From Anastrepha obliqua (taxonomy: Eukaryota > Arthropoda > Insecta > Diptera > Tephritidae), in contig NC_072895.1 in assembly GCF_027943255.1 (NCBI RefSeq), forward strand, positions 46,536,001-46,600,000: a stretch of 64,000 nt of DNA, written 5' to 3'. A program made the translations under genes and the position numbers. Positions 34,103 through 44,595 of the stretch are shown here, piece after piece. How positions within the stretch are numbered: position 1 is the stretch's first letter; each line of letters begins with the position of its first letter. Below the pieces are notes generated by a model, which was given only the letters and a program-made list of their open reading frames with translations, made no database searches and was not told where the DNA came from.

Positions 34103-34465
34103 CTAGTCATTTCTTTCTACTGCTAACCGGCGCCAGTTGGACACACTAAGTGAAGTCAAGTCCTTCTCCAGTTGATCTTTCCAATGCAGAGGAGGCCTTC
34201 CTCTTCCTCTGCTACCACCAGCTGGTACCGTATCAAATAATTTCAGAACCGGAGCGTTTGTATCCATTCGGTCGACATGACCCAACCAACGAAGCCGCTG
34301 GGTCTCTATTAGCTGCTCTATGTCTATGTCGTCGTAAAACTCATACAGCTCATCGTTCCATCGCCTGCGATACTCATCGTCGTCAACGAACAAAGACCCA
34401 AAAACCTTCCGCAGAATCTTTCTCTCCGCATTAGAAGCCATAAATTTATTTGCTAGTAAGTGCAA
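34103..34465 (-). pseudogene. RTE-like LINE, C-terminal fragment
   Basis: Open for 120 residues: ASNAERKILRKVFGSLFVDD, YRRRWNDELYEFYDDIDIEQ, QRLRWLGHVDRMDTNAPVLK, RGRGRPPLHWKDQLEKDL and NWRRLAVERND. RLRWLGHV-RM and RGRP---W-DQ-E-DL are standard C-terminal motifs of endonuclease-reverse transcriptases of the RTE/CR1-like type. The frame has no stop, so the fragment is young or the region short enough to escape. Its 5' side (34466 up) is cut by sequence before a MITE at 34484. Confidence 0.85.
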
Positions 34466-34483
34466 AGCGCTAAATAGAATTAC

Positions 34484-35174
34484 GGGGGCGGGTGGGCTAT
34501 TTTCAGGATTTTTTTTACAATAAAAAAAAAAATGAAAAACGATATTTAAGTTTTTTAAGCCTTTTATTTACATACATAACTTATTTTACCTACAAAAATG
34601 AAAAAAAAAAATTTTTTTATTTTAAAAATTTTAAAAATGGCGCTGAAAAAATTAGACCTGGACGGTGTTGTCCATTTTGGCTCTTCTATGTTTCTGAAAC
34701 TCAAATACCAATAAAATGATCAATCAGTATGACTGGAGCTATGTCCCGTAGTAGAATAGAAACAAACAAATTTGACAAATGGCGCAGTTTTGAATTTGAC
34801 ACTTTAAAAATCGGGTTTTTTCAGTTTTTTATCAAAAAAATACGAAATAATTCAAATAATAAAATGGTTCTAATACGGACGATAGCTATTGATGTTGTGA
34901 ACAACGTATTAAAATTTCAGACAATTCGGTTGAATAGTTTTTTTTGTATTTGGCAACACCAGGCCGAAAAAAGTAGTTTCGAAATAAATGAGTTTAAAGT
35001 TTGAGGCAAAGGGAGCGCGCGGACCGCTCTCTACCTACTTAATGGGCTGTAGAAGCTATAATATTTGGAATTTCCGCATAAAAATTTCGAAGTATATTCT
35101 TAAGATACTATACTTTCGAAACATTGAAAAAACCAAAAATCGATTTTTTTTAATTTCTAGTCCACCGGGTCCCC
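34484..35174. mobile_element. TTAA-flanked MITE, copy 3 (691 bp)
   Basis: The right end is CCGGGTCCCC followed by TTAA at 35175-35178. The left end GGGGGCGGGTGGGCTATTTT follows TTAC at 34480-34483, a one-base-mutated TTAA. The two ends are similar when inverted (GGGGACCCGGTGGACTA). Internal GAGTTTAAAGTTTGAGG resembles GCGTTTAAAGTTTTGAG in copy 2. Confidence 0.7.
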
Positions 35175-35178
35175 TTAA

Positions 35179-36179
35179 GTTGTTTTGCCAAACGTGCACA
35201 CAGATACGTACGTAATTAGCACTCTCTGGATTTCTACCAGGAAAAAACGTCTCATAAGAAAAAAAATGCGTTCAGAGGGGGAAAAATGGAGGTTGTATGC
35301 TTGTAGGCCAAATGGAAGACGCACAACATAAATTAGAGTAGCAACTCGATCAAAAATTGTCAAGGTTATACGCATAATAGTGCTAATATAATTATTTATA
35401 GGTGCGTACACGAAAATGACTAATTGTGTGAGAAATAGTAACAACTACTCACTCTTTCCAAAACAAAAAAAGCTTTGCCTGGTAATACTAAATTTCTTAT
35501 CAAGTATTTTTTCAACGCGCGCTTATTATCACAATACCACAACACCAAAAACATTACACCACAGTATATAACGCATATTAAAGCACAACCGAGATGAGAT
35601 AATTTCCATGACATGTTTGAAGTGAGTATGTTGAAAAAAGCGAAAAAAGAAACTATGAAAAAAGTGGGCTATTTTATCATATCATTGAAAGCGTGTTGTT
35701 GTAAAAAGTTATGTGATTACTTTACAAATTGTTCATTAAAAACCCAATACCATTTAAAAGCAAATAAAAAAAAACATTTTAAATTATGATTCACGTGATT
35801 ATGCTGGAAAGTTTTTACGCACATGCAAATAGAAACGTATTCATTTGTACTGGACTACCGAATTTGAAAGAAGTAACGGTATAGTACTTTGTTTTTTCTG
35901 TTTGTATATATGCACATAATACTAAAATATTAGGAGACTTCATTTAAAGAAAGAACCCGGATTCGAATGAAGGCTACGAGTATTTTCACATTTGCTAACA
36001 GAAGCGAGTTGAACTATTAACATTCGAAAGAGAATCTGGCGTGCAATGGTATTTGACGCTTACGTACTCCTTCTGCAGCAGCGCTAGACTCGTTCTTCAA
36101 TAGCTAATATGCCTTTGAAATTTTTACATAGGCACCACATGTTGACGAGTTTTGGGTATTTATTTTTAATTTCAATTAT
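35179..36179. other. no gene recognised
   Basis: AT-rich with A-runs; no motifs or repeats delimited. Confidence 0.3.
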
Positions 36180-36660
36180 TGTTTTATGAATAAATGGCTC
36201 ATTCTATAACAAATACCATAATAATCCAAGTTTCATACTTTGTACAAGATTTATTAAAATTGGACAAATTTTAATGAGAGTTCGTTAAAAAAAACTGAGT
36301 ACACAGTTTAATAGCCCATTAAAAATTAGTATAACAAAGTGCAAGTTTAAAGTCGCTCAAAATTTTCGTTGATTTTTGGTAATTTTTTATCCTAACGTCG
36401 AGCACATATATGGAGAAAATGCACAATACCGCCAGCAAAAAAAAAACAAAAAAAATCAGCGTAATTTTTAAGCCACTTAAAACTTGCACTTCACTTTCAT
36501 ATTCAATGGGCTATAAAACTGCGTACCTAGAAGTTTTCCAAGAATTTCCAAGAAATTTTCATGCACTTTTTTTTTGTTTTATTTGCACAAAGTTTGCAAC
36601 TTGACTTTATATGAATCTTGTAGGAGAATGAAACATATTTTTAATATAATAGAAATTATC
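36180..36660. mobile_element. imperfect foldback element (about 480 bp)
   Basis: The left arm TAGCCCATTAAAAATTAG with AGTGCAAGTTTAAAGTCGCT (36321-36357) pairs with the right arm AGCCACTTAAAACTTGCACT and ATTCAATGGGCTATAAAACT (36470-36519). Outer arms TCATTCTATAACAAATAC (36208) and the complement of 36620-36640 also correspond. The centre lies near 36415. Partial copies of one arm occur at 51.4, 56.8, 59.7 and 62.5 kb. Confidence 0.7.
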
Positions 36661-37129
36661 AAAATTAAAAAAAGAAATAAACAAATTGCAAAAAGTTGTG
36701 ACTAAAGTCTAGAATTATAATTATTTAAAGCAGTGTATTTATAAGTAGACGTCTAAATTTGCAAATTTTACTTCGTTGCGTATCGCGTAGTGCAGGAGCA
36801 GCTAGAACACAAAGAAAGAGAAAGAGTCTCCTGTATGTCGATTATTATTCAATTTGGGCATTTATTTATATGAGGGAAATCAATGTTGGACCACTGGGTG
36901 AACCTTAAGCTCAATGAAATTTTTTTGGTAGTGAAAATATGTGTATGTGCTTTCTTCGAATTATACATCCAACCATAAGTCTCAAACTATTGCTGGTCTC
37001 GTAAATGAGAAACCGACGATGATTTCTACAAAAGACAACGATTGAGTAAACTTTTTTAACTTACTGTGCATTTTCTCTAGAATATGCATGTTAATTGTTT
37101 ATGATGAAATAAAAGGATCAAATGTCTTA
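36661..37129. other. no gene recognised
   Basis: AT-rich, with AAAGAAAGAGAAAGAG near 36810. Confidence 0.3.
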
Positions 37130-37975
37130 GGTGAGGTTAAGTTACTCAGGTTGCTTGTATAAGGCAGAACATTCGGTGGTCCCAAGGTTCATTGTGATAC
37201 CTGCATTTGATTTCCTTTTCCCAACTAAGTTGCTTAAATCACTTAGATCTTTTGTAAGAAGATAACTAGTCCCTCCAGTGAGATATTTTGCAAATCTCTC
37301 AGGTCTTCAGAAAAATAAATGCCATCTTACAGAAGTCATTGTGAGGTACACCTGTTCTACTGGCTAGGATGCCAATAGTGCAGTGACCCGTTATAACAAC
37401 TGTGAGAACGCTGGTACTTGATCCGCTGAATCCAAGCAAGCATTTGCCCTTTTAAGATTCACTTTTGGCCAGAGCGCTTTGGAGACCCTTCAGTTAGTAA
37501 GCAGAGACCACCTTCTGTTGGTTTCCGCGATTTCGCTAAAGTCAGTCGCAGTGTACTACAGTTCGCTTAGAGGAATGCTTATGCCCTTTATCACTTGCGC
37601 AAGGTCAAGTCCGGAGCCTTTTTTGCACACTCATTCGCTCTTTCTTTTCCTCCACTCCAGAGTGGCCGGGAACCCAACAAAGTGTGGTGTTGTGTTGTTG
37701 GATAAGCGATAGCGACCTTTTGTATTCTTTAACACATCTTTGATAGCTGCTTGATTATCAACAAAAATGGTAAGGTTTGTCGGAGGTAAGTTCATTAGTC
37801 TTATCGGTTTTCTACCTTATTGTCTCTAGCATAGATCATAGAGCTTAGGAAACGCTACACCGGTTTGAGATCGCCGACTTAGAGAGTTCGCTTAACGCTG
37901 ATTGCATGAGCCCGCTGATAGTTGGGAGAAACTTCCCTTTTTTATACTTGATTAACACGTACGAAGCCGCAGATA
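37130..37975 (-). pseudogene. LINE RNase H domain, zinc finger and 3' UTR
   Basis: Minus-strand reading gives LTIFVDNQAAIKDVLKN (RNase H Asp motif), FVGFPATLEWR with a shifted-frame equivalent of WVPGHSGVE, CKKGSGLDLAQVIKGISIPL, WPKVNLKRANACLDSA, a VTGHCTIGILASRTGVPHND-type block and a decayed C-terminal finger near 37330. The plus-strand 3' UTR shares GGTTGCTTGT and CATTGTGATACCTGC with the copy at 55527-55915, so both belong to one LINE subfamily. Frameshifts and stops are common. Confidence 0.8.
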
Positions 37976-38130
37976 ACTATATTAAAAAGTCTTTTTGTCA
38001 CAGTGTGATTGTTCAATTGTGCTTGACCGGCATCACATTTTGCATATGTATGAAGTTTGCCAATTAGGCTGATTCGATATTAAAATTGAACAGGTGTATA
38101 TTTGGAACATCCGAATGAAAGGCTTAAGTA

Positions 38131-39433
38131 CAGTGGGCAAAAAGTAAGGTGAATTTATTTGTCAAACTTCGCGGGATTTAAATTTCGCTCTAGTTATTTT
38201 TTTCATGAGTTGGCAGCACTGTTAATAACATCTGAGCCAACTTTTGAATGTTATTATCAGTAATATATTTACGCTTGTGTTTACCAAACGACCAAGAGTG
38301 CATTTTTCGATTTTTGCAATGTCTGATTTGATTGAGCAGAGAAGTGCCATCAAATTTTGTTTACGGAATGAAATTTCGGCTGCGGAAACGTTTAGCATGT
38401 TGCAGAAGGCATTTCGTGATTCGACCATGTCGCAGAAAAATGTTTATAAGTGGTACAAAGACTTCAAAGAGGGTCGAGAACGTGTTGATGACTTGGAGCG
38501 CTCCGGACGACCATCGACGTCAACAGATGACCAACACGTCAATAAAGTGAAAGAGTTAGTGCTCAAAAATCATCGGTTGATTGTTAAAGACCTTACTGAT
38601 ATGATCGGAATATCAGAAGGATCTGTGAAAACCATTTTGAAAGACCATTTGGGCCTACGAAAAGTCAAATCTCGTTTGGTACCGAAAACTTTCGATTTCT
38701 TGGAATAAAGTCGTCGCGTTGATGTGTGTGAAACAATGCTTTCAGACTATCAGGACAAGCTCAAATGCATCATTACGGGAGATGAGACTTGGATTTACGC
38801 TTACGACCCTGAAATAACCGACCAATCAAGCGAATATCGTGCTAAAGGCGAGGCCAGACCGAAAAGAGCACGTCAAAGTCGTTCAAAAATAAAGGTCATG
38901 ATGATAGTTTTTTTCGATTTTCGTGTTGTGGTGCACTATGAATTCGTTCCACCTGGCCAAACTGTTAATAAGGAATATTATTTGAGCGTTTTGCGTCGTT
39001 TACGTGAAGTAATTCGTCTAAAAAGACCAGAATTATGGGCCAACAACTCTTGGTTTTTGCATCACGATAATGCACCGTCTCACACTGCACTCGTTCTTCG
39101 TGACCATTTCGCCAAAAATTCCACGCATATCGTTCCGCAACCACCGTATTCGCCTGATTTCGCTCCGTGTGACTTCTGGCTGTTCCCAAAACTCAAGAGA
39201 CCACTCCGGGGAACGCGTCTCGAGTCGATTGAGGAGATAAAAGCTGAATCGAAGAAGGTGCTGATGGCTATACCGGAAATGGACTATTTGGCATGTTTCG
39301 GGGATTGGAAAAATCGTTGGCATAAGTGTATTTTATCGAGAGGGGATTATTTTAAAGGGGATGAAATTGATTTACAAGAATAAATAAAGATTTTTCATTT
39401 TACAACCAAATTCACATTACTTTTTGCCCACAG
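38131..39433 (+). mobile_element. complete mariner element (about 1303 bp)
   Basis: The left end CAGTGGGCAAAAAGTAAGGT (38131) with TA at 38129-38130. The right end, inverted, CTGTGGGCAAAAAGTAATGT from 39433; one extra G precedes TA at 39435-39436. The repeats agree over about 26 bp. Both ends and nearly all the coding sequence are present. Confidence 0.92.
38319..39383 (+). pseudogene. mariner transposase, full length with a single stop codon
   Basis: Starts MSDLIEQRSAIKFCLRNEIS and ends GDEIDLQE, 354 codons plus stop, the usual mariner length. Domain order: first helix-turn-helix (1-60), GRPST linker near 75, second helix-turn-helix (IVKDLTDMIGISEGSVKTIL, 88-107), SRLVPK near 118, CIITGDETWIYAYDPE (first Asp), SWFLHHDNAPSHTALVLRDH (second Asp), YSPDFAPCDFWLFPKLKRPL (third Asp; I count 34 residues between second and third Asp). 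The only lesion seen is TAA at 38706-38708, within LE-stop-SRRV between the DNA-binding and catalytic domains. No frameshift. This start was chosen because the preceding codons lack similarity. Likely the youngest autonomous-type element here. Confidence 0.95.
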
Positions 39434-39436
39434 GTA

Positions 39437-39819
39437 TGTACGAGGAATAGGAAATTCGAAGCGCCTCATCGAATGCACGATTTTGGTGACGAATTCACGT
39501 CATCTCCGCGATATTTCGCTTCGTACTCTCAAATTGTTCGTAATAAATTTGTATGATTTGTTCGTGGCGTATAATTTGTTATGAGATTTGACATCAGTGA
39601 ACAGATTTGATGAAAGCCGATGCAGCAAACTGTTACAACAACAACAAAAACATTAAAAGCCGCCACAACAATATGACCGCCACGGCATGTGAGCAACGGC
39701 CCGTAACTAATAGAAAACCTTAAACAATGTTGAAGGTAATTAGGTAAGTAATAAGTTAAGTAAATAATTAGCCAACTAAATATACAATTTCATTTCTTTC
39801 ATAAAGCACCAACGTCGTA
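39437..39819. other. no gene recognised
   Basis: Contains CAACAACAACAAAAAC near 39639; no motif. Confidence 0.3.
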
Positions 39820-39975
39820 TGGCGCAAAATGAATAAATTTTGTTTTTGAATCACTTTTTTGTCTGTTTGCATACTGCAGCTGTCTAGTCACAAGTGTCAA
39901 ATATGATATGATTGAGGTACGACACCATTTGGAAAAACTTTTTGTCTTCCGATAAGGTGATTTTGAGCCACCTTG
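39820..39975. mobile_element. possible short MITE related to DD41D type C ends
   Basis: The right end inverted reads CAAGGTGGCTCAAAATCACC, close to the terminal repeat of the 47160 element (CAAGGTGGCGCAATAG), with TA at 39976-39977. A shortened left counterpart TGGCGCAAAATGA follows TA at 39818-39819. Only about 156 bp, non-coding. Confidence 0.38.
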
Positions 39976-39977
39976 TA

Positions 39978-42144
39978 CATAAGCCACACCCTACAAAGCT
40001 ATGGTTCTGAAAAGTTTGTGCTATTTATTTGTATTTATTGCATATTTAGTGATCTTATAGAGAGTTCTAATGACTGCCACTGGCAATTACTGTGTGTTAA
40101 AAATATTCCTAATGGAAAGCATGTTCCTATTGCAACCTCTGATGTGGTCTACTTTGCTTAAACGTGAGTCTATAATTGAAGGTTTCTAATGAGTGTGGGC
40201 ACTTCTTCGGAATTTTCGTTCCTTATCACTAAAAAATATTCAGAGTCACATTATGTAGATGTGTTAGTATTCGTCTTGCGAGATCTGCCTATTTGTAAAA
40301 AATGTACTCCGGTATTTCATCGCCCAGCTCACAAAAACGATAGATGCTTGATTTTGCTAATCTTAGTTTCCAGAAATGATATCGAAGCCTAAAGTGTCCG
40401 GCAACATATCCAGATGACTTCGTAAAACCTCTCAATCCAGATTTAAGAGCCTACTTGACGCTCCTCTAGCATAGGAAGCATAAATTGTTAGATAACTAAG
40501 TAAAAGTGTAGATAGCTAAGTGCATTGCGGAGTGAAGCATTAACGGCACTCTCCTCCGACTCCGCAACTGGTGCATGCTTACCGCGATTGGAAAACATAA
40601 CCAATATAAAAAATATAGGCATCACCTATTCTAGTAATAATTTGGTATTTACCTTAAACTCCAACGTTGCAGCCAAATTTGGAATTAGAGCTGGTTATAG
40701 CAAATGTCGCTCTGTGCACGCCTGAATGGCTCTCCAAATCTTGTGGAAACTATGAGTGAGTAGCGCTGGCGCCTAAACTGCGTGCAGTCTGCGTTCAAAG
40801 CGTCACTTTTAAGCAACGATTACAATAACCGAAATATAACAACAATATTATTTCACACTGCAACAACTGGAGTATGAAGAGCACAACAAAGCACGTTACT
40901 ATTTTGATATATGTATGTATGTACGTCACACCTCACACTTTCGTAATCACGCGCACACTTCAAATGCGCATTATATGGTATTTTACGTCGGTATGTACGT
41001 ACGTAGTTTCAATTCTCGATTCTGAATTCGTCAATTTTATCTTACGATTAAACCGATTTCATTTCTAACACAATATGCAATGCCACACTACAGCTTGTAC
41101 TCGATTTGATTTGACAGCGACTTCACGAGCTTCACAACTCATTCAGACGGACAAGCGCATTGAAAGTGCGAGAATTAACAAACAACAAAAAAAAAACTCA
41201 ACAATGTACGTATGTGCGCATGTATGTATTTTTTTTTATACAATAAATAAAGAAAAGATTTATAAAAATCCAGCTTCTCTGGCTTGGCACCGCTCGCGTT
41301 CAATCAACTGTGAACCAACTACGAGTAAATGCGCGCCACTCACACCTTTTCACACACTGCACCACTAATAAACACCATTAGCACCAACAGCTACAACCAC
41401 AATATACAACAAAAACACCATTGGTACAAAGCGAATTCGTAACACACGAAGTAGACAGCGCAAGAACTTAAGTATGAATGAACACAGAAAGCACAGAAAA
41501 GAAAAAAAGCACAAAAAACACAAATAAAAAAGAACACAAGAAAAACGTCTAGCTAACTCGACTGACTTGCAAATCTTTGAGAAATCGTCAGTTGAAAATA
41601 AAAAAATGAACAACAGTTGAGTAAAGTGTGAATTGTAAGCTATGTACGCTTGCAATATATCATAATTTACAATAAAACAACTAAGCTAGACCGTCAAATA
41701 AGCGCCTCTAACAACCGTCAAGAATGCTAGACACAACGTAACTGATCGCGCACAGCTGCTGCGACAATGGCACAAGCCCCCATTGGCTTATGGTCGTACG
41801 AAGCTCTTGAATAAAAAGCTCTAACGAATTCAGATTTGAGACATTGTTTGCTACAATGGGAAGAAATTGATGAAAAAGCGATGCAATTTTTTGATGCATA
41901 AAAAGGAGAGGATAATTTATTAGAGAAAAGTTGAAAAAATTAGAAAAATTTAACACAACTATTTGAGAAGAATTAGTAAGTGACTTTAGTGTGTGCAATT
42001 TATGAAACAAGTCGACGCATTTGTTTAACCCTCTTGGATTCATATATAATTTCTTAGTTAAAAACACAAATCCTTTTTTTAATTTTTTGTTTTAGAAAAT
42101 TTCCGTCCTCATAGATTGACAGTGGGTTCAAACTAAAGCCATTG
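39978..42144. other. 2.2-kb gap without recognised gene
   Basis: No coding motifs recognised; tracts of ATGTATGTATGT type near 40910 and CGTATGTACGTACG near 40990. Confidence 0.3.
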
Positions 42145-43190
42145 AACAGGTAGTAGGTAGGTAGATAGGTATGTTGGCTGCCCAAATTACAGATTTATAC
42201 CTATCGTAGGTCCATTGTGATACCACTGGATCTTTTTCCTTACACTATGAGATCCGGCCGCCGTAGCCGAATGGGTTGGTGCGTGACTACCATTCGCAAT
42301 TCACAGAGAGAACATCGGTTCGAATCTCGATGAAACACCAAAATCAAGAAAAGCATTTTTCTAACAGCGGTCGCCCCGCGGCAGGCAATGGCAAACCTCC
42401 GAGTGTATTTCTGCCATGAAAAAGCTCTTCATAAAAATATCTGCCGTTCGGAGTCGGCTTGAAGCTGTAGGCCCCTCCATTTGTGGAACAACATTAAGAC
42501 GCACACCACAAATAGGAGGAGGAGCTCGGCCAAACACTCAAAAAGGGTGTACGCGCCAATTATAGTAGTAGTAGTATGGGATCCCTTTCAAACCATCCCG
42601 TGACTTTTATAAAAGAGCTTAACTTCGTTAGTTTAAGATGCGCTATATCCGCCACATCTGTTAAAAAGCGTTACCAGGCGTGTGAAAACATCTTCTAGCT
42701 AATCCTTCACACTCACAAAGGAGGTGTTTAATAGTTTCTTCTTCTTCTGTATTGTAGCAGCTTCTACAATAATCATAGTATGGAACTCCCAGCCTTCTTG
42801 CATGGTTACCTATTAGACAATGACCAGTTAATACACCTATCAATGTTCTTGTATTTTCTCTAATGAGTTTTAGCAGTCATTTTGAACGACAACTCGGCCA
42901 TGCCAATTTGCTGAATTCGCATGTTTTAAGGTTTTGCCATTTCGTATTTATTATTTTAATAGTTTTTCTGTCTATCAGTAATTTACAAGTGGCAATGGGT
43001 ATAGGTATTAACGTTTTATCCGATTCCATATCAAGGGTTGTACCAATTCCAGCAAGTTCACCTGTTTTGCAATTTCCTGCTACATTCCTGAAACCCAAAT
43101 AAGGTGTACCTAGTAGTATTGAGCAGGATGGTACCATGTGTAGAAGTCCAAGCAAGTGGGGAAAGTTACTGATCGCCATTCACTTGGAAG
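42145..43190 (-). pseudogene. LINE RNase H end, zinc finger and 3' UTR, carrying a SINE
   Basis: From 43180 downward: VAGNCKTGELAGIGTTLDME (last RNase H motif, GN-K--ELA), IATCKLLIDRKTIKIINTKW, FSKLAWPS, a frameshift near 42880, then LIRENTRTLIGVLTGHCLIG, RRLGVPYYDYCRSC and EEEETIKHLLCECEGLARRC (C-terminal finger). The 3' UTR is interrupted at 42256-42575 by a SINE with its target duplication. The UTR ends in a TAGG-rich tract near 42155. The 100-codon stretch without a stop shows moderate age. Confidence 0.85.
42256..42575 (+). mobile_element. tRNA-derived SINE, copy 2, nested in a LINE 3' UTR
   Basis: The head GGCCGCCGTAGCCGAATGGG holds box A, and GGTTCGAATCTC at about 42312 is box B. The body matches copy 1, and the tail ends in TAG repeats. 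The target duplication is ATGAGATCC (42247-42255) against ATGGGATCC (42576-42584), 8 of 9. Confidence 0.92.
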
Positions 43191-43194
43191 TGGC

Positions 43195-43475
43195 CAGGTC
43201 GATTCTCCTGCATATGGTTCAAGCAGCTCACAACGTCTGGGATTAGCCCACGTATCCTCTCGAATGGATACAAACGCTCCGGCTCCGAAAGTATTCGATA
43301 CGGTATCAGCTGATGATAGCATAGGAAGAGGAAGGGCTCCTTTGCGTTCGAAAAATCAGGTGGAGAAGGACTTGACTTCACTTGGTGTGTGCAACATGCG
43401 TCGGTTAGCACGAGAAAGAAACGACTGACGTGCTTGGTTAAACTCGGCCAAAAGCGCGTAAGCGGTTATCGCACC
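43195..43475 (+). pseudogene. RTE-like LINE 3' terminal fragment
   Basis: Reads QRLGLAHVSSRMDTNAPAPK, FDTVSADDSIGRGRAPLRSK, NQVEKDLTSLGVCNMRRLAR, ERND and a stop near 43430. This is the same C-terminal tail as 34103-34465 (RMDTNAP, KDLTSL, RND), on the opposite strand. The 3' part includes GCGCGTAAGCGGTTATCGCA and ends AAGAAGAAG. Confidence 0.82.
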
Positions 43476-43556
43476 AATTAAGAAGAAGAGAATATTTTTA
43501 TTAATATTTGTATATTTACTTTTATGTAATTTTTGTTTCGGTCCTAAGTAAATGTA

Positions 43557-44593
43557 CTGTTTGAGTAACTTGTAATATCTCTATTAAATTCAATTGAATC
43601 AATTTAGTTTTGCTCGATATGACCACCTCTTGCCTTGACTATGGCCTTGTGACGGTCCAGAAACGAATCACAAGCTGCCCGAATTTGACTTGCAGGTATT
43701 TTGGCCCACTCGCGAAACATGGCTTTTTTCAGCGCCTCGAGACTGGTGAATCTTTTAGTTCGGACCTTGTTCTCTTTTGGCCCAAAGAGAATAATCCATT
43801 GGACTCGCGTCTGGTGAATTTGAGAGCCATTATGTGAACGAAACGTTGTTTTTACCCATTCTTGGTGAGCTTTGCGAGACGGTACCGAGTCCTGTTGAAA
43901 CGACCAAGGTCTGCCACCGAAATGTTTGTCTGCCCACGACTTCAAAGCAACTTTCAGAATACTTTCCCGATTCGCATTTACCTTGAAGCCAGACTCGATG
44001 AAAACGATTGGAGAGCGCTCATCTGCGATTACACCGGCCCAAACCATTACCTGTGGCGGATGCTGCCTTCTGGCCGCCAATCGATAACTCAAATTCTCGT
44101 ATCGGTCGGTCAAATAAACTCTATCGTTTTGGGAGTATACGAATTGCTCAATTTGAAAAATTTTCTCGTCAGTTTTCTGATACAATGTTCGGAAATTGAC
44201 TGCTTTCGGCCAAGCGAAGGAACTCCTTCGCTCTCTCAAGTCTGACTTGTTGCTGCTTTGGTGTGAGATCATGCGTCTTTTGGATCTTGTAAGACTTGAC
44301 TTTGAGATTGTTTTTCAGTATACGGCGGATGCTATGTCCAGATATTATCATATAATATTTGCAGTTTTTTTGCCATTTGATTGGCATTTCGCGTTGGGGA
44401 TTTCGCGTTGCGCGGATTTACGTTTAAAATCCATTACTGATTTTCTTTCTTTGTATTCACTGTCGGCAAAATGCTTCCACGCGCTTGTAAACAATACTCT
44501 GGTATATCATTTAGCCACTAACAGACAGCTAATGCTCGTGCATCAGCTGCGTGAGCGGTCTGAAGTTGGTTACACTTCGAGCGCCTGACCCTG
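43557..44593 (-). mobile_element. maT-like element (about 1040 bp)
   Basis: The right end inverted reads CAGGGTCAGGCGCTCGAAGT (TA at 44594-44595). The left end may be CTGTTTGAGTAACTTG (43557, TA at 43555-43556), but the similarity is weak, so the left boundary is tentative. A nearly full-length transposase frame with several lesions is enclosed. Confidence 0.6.
43604..44400 (-). pseudogene. maT-like transposase pseudogene
   Basis: In order on the minus strand: ISGHSIRRILKNNLKVKSYK (second helix-turn-helix), IQKTHDLTPKQQQVRLERAK, KTDEKIFQIEQFVYSQNDRV (first catalytic Asp), YLTDRYENLSYRLAARRQHP, PPQVMVWAGVIADERSPIVF, SWADKHFGGRPWSFQQDSVP (second Asp), then in a shifted frame SPDASPMDYSLWAKRE (third Asp), and VRTKRFTSLEALKKAMFREW to RARGGHIEQN and the stop at 43604. 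All three Asp codons remain. At least two frameshifts plus a short deletion between second and third Asp break it; SVPSRK replaces the usual SAPSHK. The branch name rests on recollection of maT/DD37D proteins. Confidence 0.82.
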
Positions 44594-44595
44594 TA

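Noticed and set aside
41708..42067. 119-codon minus-strand frame
   Set aside because: No recognised motif, AT-rich codons, and no neighbouring coding evidence; likely chance.
42256..42330. Functional tRNA gene
   Set aside because: The box A and B head is part of a repeated 300-bp SINE body present in four copies; it does not end as a tRNA.
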